A stretch of 61,104 nt of DNA from Bacteroidaceae bacterium (GTDB taxonomy: Bacteria > Bacteroidota > Bacteroidia > Bacteroidales > Bacteroidaceae): assembly GCA_017556045.1 (NCBI GenBank), contig JAFZFF010000104.1, positions 1-61,104 of the forward strand. The letters are read 5' to 3'. Position 1 is the stretch's first letter; each line of letters starts with the position of its first letter. Below the pieces are notes generated by a model, which saw only the letters and a list, made by a program, of their open reading frames with translations, was not told the origin of the DNA and did no database searches. The translations under genes were made by a program, and so were the position numbers. Below, piece after piece: positions 43,986 through 52,092 of this stretch.

Positions 43986-44525
43986 ATGAATCCCATTGAG
44001 ACACCCCGACTACGGTTTCGCCCTTGGGTGGATTCTGATGCAGAAGTGCTCTTCAAACATGCATCTGATCCTAATGTAGGACCTCGAGCAGGCTGGCCAC
44101 CACACCAGTCTGTCGAGGAGAGCCTTGAAGTCATTCGAGACATCTTTTCTAACGACCACACTTGGGCCATAGAATTGAAGGAAAATAAAGAAGTCATCGG
44201 ATGCATCGGGTATTACACACATGAGGAAAGTAATATCGGCATAAGTGAGATGGATGCAGAGTTAGGCTACTGGATTGCCAAGCCTTATTGGAACCAGGGG
44301 TTATGCACCGAAGCGCTACGAGCAATGATTGACTATTGTTTCAACACAAAAGGATTCTTTACTCTTTGGAGTGACTTCTTTGTTGACAACCCTGCCTCTG
44401 GCCGAGTGATGGAGAAATGCGGATTTCGTGACACGGGAGAGTTCAACTGGCTAAGCCATCTATATCGTGGTGACGAGAGACCGGTAAAGATAATGCGATT
44501 GGATTATGCTTTAGAAGCGATTTGA
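43986..44525 (+). CDS. GNAT-family N-acetyltransferase (RimJ/RimL type)
   Basis: 179 residues: ETPRLRFRPWVDSDAEVLFKH at the start, then the acetyl-CoA-binding region around LGYWIAKPYWNQGLCTEALRAMIDY and NPASGRVMEKCGFRDTGEF. It transfers an acetyl group to a protein N-terminus or a small molecule. The substrate is unknown. It is about 150 nt after apt and ends just before the right copy of the inverted repeat. Confidence 0.88.
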   Translation: MNPIETPRLRFRPWVDSDAEVLFKHASDPNVGPRAGWPPHQSVEESLEVIRDIFSNDHTWAIELKENKEVIGCIGYYTHEESNIGISEMDAELGYWIAKPYWNQGLCTEALRAMIDYCFNTKGFFTLWSDFFVDNPASGRVMEKCGFRDTGEFNWLSHLYRGDERPVKIMRLDYALEAI

Positions 44526-44552
44526 TCCGTTCCACTAAAAAAGTCTAAATAA

Positions 44553-44627
44553 ACCGCCAAATCCTTGCGATTTTTCCGGCCAACGGGTCAGGCGAGCGAA
44601 AAGAAGCGATTCTCAGAGGCTTATTTT
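44553..44627 (-). repeat. 75-bp inverted repeat, right copy
   Basis: It starts ACCGCCAAATCCTTGCGATT and ends GAGGCTTATTTT, the partner of 41136-41210. Weaker matching (ACACTTAT, TTTCTTTGTCG, GATTTTTCT) continues to about 44690. Confidence 0.9.
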
Positions 44628-44756
44628 GAGTCTAGTTTATTGATACACTTATATTTAACATGCTTTTTCTTTGTCGTGATTTTTCTTCATCTCAGAATTG
44701 AACAGGTTTGATTTGGGAAAATCGGACAAAATTCTCCTCCGTTGTTATTTTTTGCT

Positions 44757-44764
44757 TACTTTTG
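44757..44764 (+). promoter_or_regulatory. -7 box of the YgbA-like gene
   Basis: TACTTTTG 39 nt before the start codon at 44804. A weak -33 only. Confidence 0.5.
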
Positions 44765-44803
44765 CATCGAAATGAAGAGACTTAATATAAACAAAGGAAT
44801 AAG

Positions 44804-45100
44804 ATGACACGAATTGAACAAGAGAAACGTACAGTAGAAGCGATGGTTAAGATTTATTGTAGGCATCATGAGGGTAACAACATATTGTGTGAAAAGTGTC
44901 AGAAACTACTCGAGTATGCTCATCAAAGACTCGATCGTTGCAAGTTTGGCAATGACAAGTCCTCGTGTCGTCAATGCACCGTGCACTGCTATCGCCCCGA
45001 CATGCGTGAACACATGCGCGCTGTGATGCGCTATGCTGGTCCGCGCATGATGCTCTATCATCCTATCATGGCCATCCGCCACCTATGGAGTGAGCGATAA
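44804..45100 (+). CDS. Nitrous oxide-stimulated promoter family protein (YgbA-like)
   Basis: 98 residues: TRIEQEKRTVEAMVKIYCRHHEG, CEKCQKLLEYAHQRLDRC and SSCRQCTVHCYRPDMREHMR. Seven cysteines in CxxC-like spacing suggest a metal or iron-sulfur site. Relatives are induced by nitric oxide in other bacteria. Its role here is not shown by the sequence. Confidence 0.88.
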   Translation: MTRIEQEKRTVEAMVKIYCRHHEGNNILCEKCQKLLEYAHQRLDRCKFGNDKSSCRQCTVHCYRPDMREHMRAVMRYAGPRMMLYHPIMAIRHLWSER

Positions 45101-45178
45101 GCTAATCATACTCGCCAAAAATGAGCATATACTTTACTAACTAAACCTACCTTCTATTAAAAGCAAAACACCTATCCC

Positions 45179-45931
45179 CTACCCTACGATCTCTACAAGC
45201 AATTGAGCCACTCGGTCGGGGTGATCTATGACAAGCTGACCATGCTGCATGTGAGCGAAGCGAGTGATGTGGCAATGAGGAGCGAGCGACTCGAGGTGAC
45301 GGAACATGTACTTGGCGACGAAGGCTTCATGCTGGCCGTACCAGTAGTGCACATCGTAGCAGTTGACACGCTCCAGACGCGAGGTGTAGATAGACTTGTA
45401 GGCATCGCGCACGGCACGTCCGTAGCCTGAGGGGTAGACCTTAATGAGTTCGTCGAGCAGGGTGTCGAAATAGTGTGAGTGGAAGAGCCATTTGAAGAAG
45501 CCGCTCATGTGGTAACAGCACCATACATTGAAGCTCTGGTAGTAGCGCAGGGGGTCGATGCTCCAGCGAGGCAGTGGCGATAAGGGAGCTCCATCGAGGA
45601 TGACATGGTCGATGGTGATGTCGGCACGCTCCTGCAATTTAGCTACGATGCACCCACCCATCGAGAGTCCGTAGGCTGCATCTAAATGTCCATCGTATGC
45701 AGTTTGGATATACTCTACGAGTTGTTCCACCTGGTCATCGATGCTCGTAAAAACGGATGATATGGGTTTGTTTTTATCATCAAGAAGGAATCCGTCTACC
45801 TGCACTGCGATAATGCGGTAGCGGGCCTGTAAACGCTCGATAAGAGGAGCAAAGACTTGGTATGATACGCCGAGTCCGTGGACGAGCATCAGCGTCTTTT
45901 GCGTAGGGTTGCCGAAGGTGTTGAATAGCAT
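45179..45931 (-). CDS. Alpha/beta-fold hydrolase
   Basis: 250 residues. TLMLVHGLGVSYQVFAPLIE gives the oxyanion-hole HG. YGLSMGGCIVA holds the nucleophile serine (GLSMG), and the catalytic histidine is probably in FAHMQHGQLVIDHPDRVA. The substrate is unknown. It is followed in opposite orientation by the YgbA-like gene and preceded by the YjbR gene on the same strand (30 nt gap). Confidence 0.85.
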   Translation of the reverse strand: MLFNTFGNPTQKTLMLVHGLGVSYQVFAPLIERLQARYRIIAVQVDGFLLDDKNKPISSVFTSIDDQVEQLVEYIQTAYDGHLDAAYGLSMGGCIVAKLQERADITIDHVILDGAPLSPLPRWSIDPLRYYQSFNVWCCYHMSGFFKWLFHSHYFDTLLDELIKVYPSGYGRAVRDAYKSIYTSRLERVNCYDVHYWYGQHEAFVAKYMFRHLESLAPHCHITRFAHMQHGQLVIDHPDRVAQLLVEIVG

Positions 45932-45961
45932 GGCGTAGTGCGTATAGTTAGGATTTGTTCG

Positions 45962-46312
45962 TCACGACTCATACTCCGCCTTTACCTTGCGCGGAATCTT
46001 CTTGTATACCTGCTCGTAGGAGTGGTCTATAAGCTCATAAATGAGCGTGTCGGGCACATCGCGGTCGAAATAGATTTGGTTCCAATGCCGCTTATTCCAG
46101 TGCCAAGCCCCCTCGATGCCGCGATACTTGTCGCGCAGCTCGAGCGCATAGTCGGGCTCACACTTCAGCACTACGAGGTTGGGGCGCTCCAGGTCTACAC
46201 AAGCAAATATCTTGCCCATGAGGCGGAACACCAGTGTGGTCTCGTCAAAGGGGAATGCTTCGTCGGTATAGGCCTTCTGCAGGCAATATTCTCGGATGTC
46301 TTCGATATTCAT
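45962..46312 (-). CDS. MmcQ/YjbR family protein
   Basis: 116 residues: MNIEDIREYCLQKAYTDEAF, VFRLMGKIFACVDLERP, and NKRHWNQIYFD with the conserved HW. Members are small cyclic-fold proteins sometimes called DNA-binding. Function is uncertain. It lies 30 nt upstream of the hydrolase. Confidence 0.85.
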   Translation of the reverse strand: MNIEDIREYCLQKAYTDEAFPFDETTLVFRLMGKIFACVDLERPNLVVLKCEPDYALELRDKYRGIEGAWHWNKRHWNQIYFDRDVPDTLIYELIDHSYEQVYKKIPRKVKAEYES

Positions 46313-46383
46313 GACTCAAATGTTTCTCCAAAAGTACACGAAAAAGCTTCAGCATCCAAAATATTGCCCACAATTTTACGCTA

Positions 46384-48699
46384 TCACATACGACTCTTGG
46401 CGCTCTCTCCGGCTCCTGTTCCCTTGTACTTATTGTTTGCCGAGTTGAACTTATAGCGCAACGTGAGCACCACCTCGCGAGTGTCATATCTATTGTACTG
46501 CATAATGCTATAGTCGCCCGAGCGAAGCATCGCATTGTCGTAGCGCGAATTGAACAAGTCAGTACCCTCAAGTTCTACGGTGAGCGCATCTTTCATGAAT
46601 GACTTCTGTACCGAGAGGTCTAAGAAATATATATGGGAGAGCATTTCGTATACCAACGATTGTCCTTTACTCTGGTAGTAAAAGCTCGCGTTTATCATAT
46701 ATTGACGAGGGAGCTGTATGATGTTGGTAAAATTGACCACGCAGATGGGCTTGTTCAATGATATCACCTCGCCACGGTACTCCATATCGAGCCATTGCTT
46801 TACGGCTGCTACGGTAAGGCTCGGCATCCAGCACCCAACCTTGGGAGAGGCTGAGACGAATGCGGTCAATTCGGGAATAGACTTACCATAGTTATAGGTC
46901 GTAAGCATCATTGCATCGGGATTGTCGGGCTGTGCCTCGCCCCACTGCACGAAGGCTCCTTTCTTTACTTTATATGCGGTAGAGAGGGTGAGGAACTTCC
47001 ATACACCTGTCAATGAGAGGTCATGTGTGGTTTGAGGTTGCAGAGTAGGATTTCCTCTATCCAAAGAATAGCGGTCGATGTAGGTCACTGAGTTGCGTAG
47101 CTGATGATACGACGGGCGCTGAGTCTTCACCGCATAGGAGAGCTGCGTATGCACAGAGCCGAACAGCGCAGTAAGAGAAGCGTTGGGGAAGAAATTATCA
47201 TACACGCGACTTTGGTCGGTTTGTAATCGATTGTCTACGAAATATTTAAATGCTATATGCTCGTAGCGCACGCCTGCATTAATCGCACCAAAGGGCAACG
47301 CATGGCTATACTCGGCAAAGCCCGTGGCATTCTGCTCGCGGATGATGCTATTGGCCGAAGAGAGGTAATTCTCTGGGTTCCAATAGATATCCTTACGATA
47401 GGTATAGGTATATTCGCTACCCGCGGAGAGGCTTCCACCCCATACGGGATAGGTAAACACGAGCTTGCCTGCCCCCATACGATTATTCACCTTGTTATAG
47501 GAGTTTACAATGCGGTTTTCATTCGTCGTGCTCACCTCATTGTAAGTGTCGTGCCCATCCTCATCTTGCATCAGCAGATCGGCATTAAAATCGACATTCA
47601 GTTTGCCTATAGTACCGTTATAATATGCGTTGAGCTGATGATTGTCGAAGTCATCGTAGAGCATGGTTGATTGGGTACGCAAGTCATTATCCAACACACC
47701 ATCGTAGGTGGCTATGCTATGCGTATTGCCCTCATCGCAATACTTTATCGGTTTCGTACTTACATATCGCATACCTATCGAATGATTCTCATTGAACTGA
47801 TAGTTTGCACCCAATGTGGGTTTCAACAACTGCTTATGTGAGGTGTTATCAAGCGTATTATTTAGCTCGAGCAGACGAACCGATTGCAAAGATTGGGTGA
47901 TTTCGCTAATTTGTATTGAGTTGGTATTATTATAATTGAACTTGGCAAATATATCCAAATTGCCATGACGATAGTTCATATTCAGCTGATCCATCAAGTC
48001 GGTATTATATGCGCTCTGAAAGGTCGATGAACGCACATTGAAGCTAAATCCGTCGCCCTGCTTGCGTATGGTCTGTATGCGTATCACGGCACTCACCGTA
48101 GCGTCGTAGCGTGCGCCAGGGTTGGTGATGACCTCTACGTGCTTTATCTCGTCAGAGTTGAGTTGCTCCAGTTCGGTGTTGTCGCGCACCAGTCGGCCAT
48201 TGATATACACTACGGGACTACCCTTGCCCAACACCTCTATGCCGCCATTATTGTTGACCACGCCAGGTATCTTGCCCAGCACATCGTTGGCCGAGCCCAG
48301 TGTGGCGAGCACGCTATTCTCTACGCTTGTCACCATAGCATCGCCCTTTATCTGCGTCTTGGGCAGGGTGCTCCTGACTACCACCTCGCCCAACATCTGG
48401 GTGTCGGGTTGCAATTGTATATTGCCCATAGCACCCGTGGAGAGCGCTTGCCACACGGGTTTGTAGCCGATATACGAGATGTGGAGTAGCGCTCCCCTAC
48501 CCTTCTCGGCTATGGCAAAGGCACCCGTATCATCGGTTACCGTGCCGGCCACATAGGCCGTGTCTGCCGTATGCAATACTACATTGGCATAGGCCACCGG
48601 CTGGCCTTCGTGATCTACTACCTTACCTTTAATCTCTTGCGCCTGTGCGCCACCTGCTATACATAGCATCAGTGCGACTATCGTCTTCAGTCTTCTCAT
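46384..48699 (-). CDS. TonB-type outer-membrane receptor with CarboxypepD-regulatory-like N-terminus
   Basis: 771 residues. Signal peptide 1-20 (ending GGAQAQ), a carboxypeptidase-regulatory-like beta domain (about 22-105, EIKGKVVDHEGQPVAYANVV), a plug domain (about 110-215, VLGKIPGVVNNNGGIEVLGK, VVYINGRLV), and a large barrel of the OMP_b-brl_3 kind ending EVVLTLRYKFNSANNKYKGT plus a basic tail. It probably imports a nutrient or senses one across the outer membrane. Its promoter resembles an ECF-sigma promoter. Confidence 0.88.
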   Translation of the reverse strand: MRRLKTIVALMLCIAGGAQAQEIKGKVVDHEGQPVAYANVVLHTADTAYVAGTVTDDTGAFAIAEKGRGALLHISYIGYKPVWQALSTGAMGNIQLQPDTQMLGEVVVRSTLPKTQIKGDAMVTSVENSVLATLGSANDVLGKIPGVVNNNGGIEVLGKGSPVVYINGRLVRDNTELEQLNSDEIKHVEVITNPGARYDATVSAVIRIQTIRKQGDGFSFNVRSSTFQSAYNTDLMDQLNMNYRHGNLDIFAKFNYNNTNSIQISEITQSLQSVRLLELNNTLDNTSHKQLLKPTLGANYQFNENHSIGMRYVSTKPIKYCDEGNTHSIATYDGVLDNDLRTQSTMLYDDFDNHQLNAYYNGTIGKLNVDFNADLLMQDEDGHDTYNEVSTTNENRIVNSYNKVNNRMGAGKLVFTYPVWGGSLSAGSEYTYTYRKDIYWNPENYLSSANSIIREQNATGFAEYSHALPFGAINAGVRYEHIAFKYFVDNRLQTDQSRVYDNFFPNASLTALFGSVHTQLSYAVKTQRPSYHQLRNSVTYIDRYSLDRGNPTLQPQTTHDLSLTGVWKFLTLSTAYKVKKGAFVQWGEAQPDNPDAMMLTTYNYGKSIPELTAFVSASPKVGCWMPSLTVAAVKQWLDMEYRGEVISLNKPICVVNFTNIIQLPRQYMINASFYYQSKGQSLVYEMLSHIYFLDLSVQKSFMKDALTVELEGTDLFNSRYDNAMLRSGDYSIMQYNRYDTREVVLTLRYKFNSANNKYKGTGAGESAKSRM

Positions 48700-48734
48700 C
48701 TCGTGTGTCGTGTTATATATTCGTCTTTTTTCTA

Positions 48735-48765
48735 TTAGACGTGACTAACCCCCGATAAGGTTGCA
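48735..48765 (-). promoter_or_regulatory. ECF-type promoter of the TonB-type receptor
   Basis: On the minus strand TTGCAACC, 18 nt, GTCTAAT. It shares both boxes and most of the spacing with 10693-10722. It is 36 nt before the start codon. No housekeeping -7 box is present. Confidence 0.6.
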
Positions 48766-48788
48766 AGGGAACGCATTTTTTTCGCTTT

Positions 48789-49394
48789 TTAGTGCGCAAA
48801 GATGCAGCCAAAGTATACGCGAGGACCCATGGGCTGGTTCAGCCCATCGCTGTTGATGGCCAGCATCCAGTCCGTTTTGACCATCAATCGCAAGGCCTTA
48901 CCCACGACATACTCCACACCCACATAGGGGTCGATGGCAAAGAAGGGCTGCTTGTGGAGCACGGCATACGGCTCGGGCTTCCAGTCGTGTTTGTTGCCGT
49001 CAAACATAAAGAACGAAGTCTCCATGCCTCCACCCAGCGTAGTGCCTATGTATGGGATGAGCTTGCCATGCTGCCAGAAGAGGTCGGCCAACACGCCCGT
49101 CCAGAAGAGCTTATTGTGGCTGCCGCTCTCGGCTCCCTGCCTGATAGGTGCGGTAGAGAAGTAGCCCTCGAAGCCTGTGCGGAAGTGATCAGAGAGGTGC
49201 AGCTTGGCGCATCCACCGATGCCGAACGTAGGACTGCTGATCTCAAGTCCGAAGGGATTGTCACAACCATACTGGTAACCACTATGTACCATCATACCGC
49301 CCGAGAATCCCTTGATAAACTTGCCATCTTGAGCAAAAGCCCCCACTCCACCGACAAAGAAAAGAATACTGATAATTAGTGTGCGAATCTTCAT
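48789..49394 (-). CDS. Outer-membrane beta-barrel protein, unknown function
   Basis: 201 residues with a signal peptide (1-21, ending GAFAQ). Barrel-like strands (GIGGCAKLHLSDHFRTGFEGYF, IPYIGTTLGGGMETSF, FAIDPYVGVEYVV) run to the end with no known domain. It has its own promoter and probably an eight-strand barrel fold. Confidence 0.65.
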   Translation of the reverse strand: MKIRTLIISILFFVGGVGAFAQDGKFIKGFSGGMMVHSGYQYGCDNPFGLEISSPTFGIGGCAKLHLSDHFRTGFEGYFSTAPIRQGAESGSHNKLFWTGVLADLFWQHGKLIPYIGTTLGGGMETSFFMFDGNKHDWKPEPYAVLHKQPFFAIDPYVGVEYVVGKALRLMVKTDWMLAINSDGLNQPMGPRVYFGCIFAH

Positions 49395-49423
49395 ATTTCG
49401 TTAAGGTTCTACAAATTTGTTTG

Positions 49424-49455
49424 CAAAGGTACACAATCTCTGCCCATTTACACAA
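49424..49455 (-). promoter_or_regulatory. Promoter of the small barrel gene
   Basis: TTG (49453-49455), 21 nt, TACCTTTG (49424-49431) on the minus strand, 30 nt before the start codon. Confidence 0.6.
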
Positions 49456-49503
49456 TAACGCAGGCCTAAAAGCAAGCGAAAAGGTGTTATTATAGTGCAA
49501 ATA

Positions 49504-49531
49504 CAAAGAAAGGCAGGTCGTGTGGCCTGCC
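49504..49531 (-). terminator. Terminator of the split HipB-S-T module
   Basis: GGCAGG/CCTGCC around a loop TCGTGTGG with a T-rich run on the minus strand, right after the hipT-like stop codon. The same 20 nt occurs at 51346-51365. Confidence 0.75.
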
Positions 49532-49532
49532 G

Positions 49533-50483
49533 TTATGTAAGGATATTCAGCAAACTCAATTTACCCTCAATAATATTCTTATATTCCTCTTTCATATCAT
49601 CGGGCACGAAAGATATATCTATAAACTCAAGCCACTTATCCCTGGCACGCAGGTATTTATTGAAGATATTCTCGATCACCTTGTACTCCAATCCTGATGC
49701 TTGCATAGCAGTTACGAAATCGGCTTTCTTTAGTTTCCGTTTCTTCCCGTTAAGTGTCAGAGCCAGTTCTTCTGTATCCTCGGGCATCACCAATGTCGTA
49801 GACAGCATATCATAGGCCGGTGTCAGCATGTAAATCCCCTGCTCCTTACTATATAGCGAGAAGTTCTTTAGGTGCATATCGGCATTGCCCGTAATCCACG
49901 AGAACACTACTTGCTCCCAATAGTTGACCATATCCAATTTGGGAACGGATGAGAATCGCTGTATAGCCTTGGCTATCTGCTCGTATGAACCTTTATACTT
50001 ATGCTCGGTCAGTCGTTCGGTCAGTTGGCACATATCCTCCATAGCCAACTTCTCTCCCTTTGCCGTACGGTCGATGCGACGGGTGATATAGCACAATTCA
50101 CCATCGGCAAAGCGCACAAGGCTATGAGGTACCACCTTTATTTTTGCCAATTCAGCAAGATGCATGGTCAGATCCTCCACTTCGGGCATATTGGCAAACC
50201 GGTCCGTCTGTGGCTTCAATATATAACGTCCCCACAGACCTACGATGGTGAAGCGTCCTGCCCCACCTTCCGTACTCTTGCTTATATCCAATGAGAGTTT
50301 GGCCTGTACGCCTGTGAGCGTCGTCTGACTACGTATTACCTGCTTGGCAAGGTCAGCCAAGTCCTCCCGCGTATAGGGCAATTCGGGCACCCCTTGCGTA
50401 CCGAACATCTTCTTTGAGCACGATTTGTGAAAATCCTTTTCACCCTCACCCAATTCCTTGTAACAATATAGACATCTTGCCAT
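49533..50483 (-). CDS. HipA-C-type kinase of a split module (HipT-like)
   Basis: 316 residues. It begins with a zinc-like C-x2-C-x11-H-x2-C patch (Cys4, Cys7, His19, Cys22). The kinase core has a glycine-rich loop TLTGVQAKLSL (55-65), the catalytic GNADMHLKN (199-207) and the metal-binding PAYD (222-225). HipA-family kinases phosphorylate aminoacyl-tRNA synthetases and cause growth arrest. The HipA N-terminal subdomain is missing from this chain and encoded by the gene just upstream. This matches the HipBST type, in which the small subunit and the HTH protein act with the kinase. The stop of the HipS-like gene is 4 nt upstream. Confidence 0.85.
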   Translation of the reverse strand: MARCLYCYKELGEGEKDFHKSCSKKMFGTQGVPELPYTREDLADLAKQVIRSQTTLTGVQAKLSLDISKSTEGGAGRFTIVGLWGRYILKPQTDRFANMPEVEDLTMHLAELAKIKVVPHSLVRFADGELCYITRRIDRTAKGEKLAMEDMCQLTERLTEHKYKGSYEQIAKAIQRFSSVPKLDMVNYWEQVVFSWITGNADMHLKNFSLYSKEQGIYMLTPAYDMLSTTLVMPEDTEELALTLNGKKRKLKKADFVTAMQASGLEYKVIENIFNKYLRARDKWLEFIDISFVPDDMKEEYKNIIEGKLSLLNILT

Positions 50484-50487
50484 AACC

Positions 50488-50820
50488 TTACTCCTCCTCT
50501 ACCATTATGGGTTCCACTCCCACCGCACCTATACAGTCCTTGCAGCAGGCAAGCAGTAGCGACATGCGGTCGCGAGTGTCAATCTTCCAGTTCTTCTCGG
50601 CTATGTCGAGGAGCCAACCTTCGGGTATCAGTCCATCAAAGAAGGGGAACAATACCTTGTCGCGGTAAGGTTCCTCCCTCAATGGCAAGGTCAGACTCAC
50701 CGCCTCCGCATTGGGCGAAGCCAAGTAGTCTACACCATACACAAAGGTGTATCCGCTCTCATCTTCCGTCAATATGCCAGCCTTTAAGCCTCGGCACCAT
50801 ACCATAGCCTGCTTCATCAT
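50488..50820 (-). CDS. HipA N-terminal-domain protein (HipS-like)
   Basis: 110 residues: AGILTEDESGYTFVYGVDYL, AVSLTLPLREEPYRDKVLFPFFDGLIPEG, then RMSLLLACCKDCIGAV. This is the first subdomain of HipA made as a separate protein. In the well-studied HipBST module the small protein neutralises the kinase. Its start overlaps the hipB-like stop by 4 nt (ATGA). Confidence 0.85.
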   Translation of the reverse strand: MMKQAMVWCRGLKAGILTEDESGYTFVYGVDYLASPNAEAVSLTLPLREEPYRDKVLFPFFDGLIPEGWLLDIAEKNWKIDTRDRMSLLLACCKDCIGAVGVEPIMVEEE

Positions 50821-51032
50821 TCATCCTCTTTAGTCATGGGCACTGCACCTACCTCGGCTCCGAAGAGGTTGAGTATCTGATTCACCTTATCAAGCCGTAG
50901 CGTCTGCTTACCTTGTTCCAGTTCACGCACAAAGCGCAAGCCCACACCCGACTTTTCGGACAGGTCCATCTGCGTCAAGTTATATTGCTTGCGCATCATC
51001 TTTACATATCTTGACAATGTTGTCTGTTCCAT
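50817..51032 (-). CDS. HipB-type HTH antitoxin/repressor
   Basis: 71 residues with a helix-turn-helix of the Cro/C1 type (LTQMDLSEKSGVGLRFVRELEQG, residues 19-41). It probably binds the three palindromes upstream and represses the three-gene operon. It is the first gene, followed by overlapping hipS-like and hipT-like genes. Confidence 0.87.
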   Translation of the reverse strand: MEQTTLSRYVKMMRKQYNLTQMDLSEKSGVGLRFVRELEQGKQTLRLDKVNQILNLFGAEVGAVPMTKEDE

Positions 51033-51042
51033 ATTACTGTGG

Positions 51043-51145
51043 TATTATACCCTTTCGGGGGCAAAGATAATGATTTATTTCTATTTTACACCTCTTCGGG
51101 TATAAAATAACACTTTAAAAGCCTCATACTCCCTTTCGGGTATAA
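51043..51145 (-). promoter_or_regulatory. Promoter and three phased operators of the split Hip module
   Basis: A -7 box TATCTTTG on the minus strand (51062-51069). Three imperfect palindromes of the form TTATACCC-N4-GGGTATAA lie at 51043-51061, 51087-51105 and 51126-51145. Their TTCGGG cores are 40-41 nt apart, about four helical turns. The first covers the predicted transcript start. Confidence 0.65.
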
Positions 51146-51343
51146 GAATAACGAAAATACATCGATACTTTTGAGTTTAGGGGATTTTAGCTGTAGGTGT
51201 CGGTAGCTGCTTGTAACGCGCTGTAACTTTGAAGAATAACGACCGACACCCCCGTGTGGTAGGTGTCGGTCGTGAAAGATGATTGCCCGCAAAGTACGCC
51301 TACGTCTATTCTTTGCTGACCTTATAGATTTTTATATAAAGAA
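51146..51343. other. Intergenic region with hairpin repeats
   Basis: It contains ACGACCGACACC/GGTGTCGGTCGT (51239-51273, 12-bp stem, loop including CGTGTGG) and a further lone GGTGTCGGT at 51196-51204. No gene was recognised. Confidence 0.5.
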
Positions 51344-51367
51344 ACGGCAGGTCGTGTGGCCTGCCGT
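51344..51367 (-). terminator. Terminator of the DUF975 gene
   Basis: ACGGCAGG/CCTGCCGT with loop TCGTGTGG, followed on the minus strand by TTTCTTTATAT. It shares 20 nt with the terminator at 49512. Confidence 0.8.
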
Positions 51368-51399
51368 AACTGATTATATACCTAACTTTTCTTACTCTT

Positions 51400-51999
51400 T
51401 TAAGCCGCAATGCGACGCTCGTAGTCCTCCTTCACATATTCGTAGAAGTGTGCCATCGCAGTTGTCATATAGGGATATACCCACAATAGACCGATACCGA
51501 GAGTAAGGATACTCAGCAGTATCCAACCGATGAATGAGAGCGTCAGGCAGAAGTACTCCATCTTGTGCCCCTCCATCATAGCCATACTGCGCTCGATAGC
51601 AGCATTGTATTTCAGTTCGGGATTATCTTTCAGCACAAAGAAGGTCTGACTATATGAGATGCTCTTGATGATACCAGGCACGATGAGCAGCAACGTCCAC
51701 AACACGATATAGATATCCTGCAAAAGAGTAGTCAAGAACACGCGTTTGTAGTCCTTGAATCCGTCAAAGAGACTCTTTATCTTCACTTCCTCACCCGTAC
51801 GCTTGAAACCCAAGAAAGCCACATTGTATCCATATGTCAATGGTGAGATGATGAAGATTGACAGGAAGCTCAAAGCTTTCGCTCCTTCCATTGCACCAAT
51901 GATAAGGAGATATACCAAAGAGATTAACACCGCAGGCTTCCAATTGCCCGTAAGTTGAGTCCATGCAGACTCTCTAAAAAATGTTGCGTTCTTTTCCAT
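51400..51999 (-). CDS. DUF975 family membrane protein
   Basis: 199 residues with several hydrophobic segments (about 24-48, 92-112, 150-180) and the family blocks FRESAWTQLTGNWKPAVLI, ISPLTYGYNVAFLGF, LLLIVPGIIKSISYSQTFFV and KYNAAIERSMAMMEGHKMEYF. It is an integral membrane protein of unknown function. Confidence 0.85.
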   Translation of the reverse strand: MEKNATFFRESAWTQLTGNWKPAVLISLVYLLIIGAMEGAKALSFLSIFIISPLTYGYNVAFLGFKRTGEEVKIKSLFDGFKDYKRVFLTTLLQDIYIVLWTLLLIVPGIIKSISYSQTFFVLKDNPELKYNAAIERSMAMMEGHKMEYFCLTLSFIGWILLSILTLGIGLLWVYPYMTTAMAHFYEYVKEDYERRIAA

Positions 52000-52092
52000 A
52001 ATAACTTTTCTTTATTTATAAATTATTTCAAATACAATAACAACTTAATCACCTAACAACATAGGCATGTATATCGTTTGCCAAATATTATG

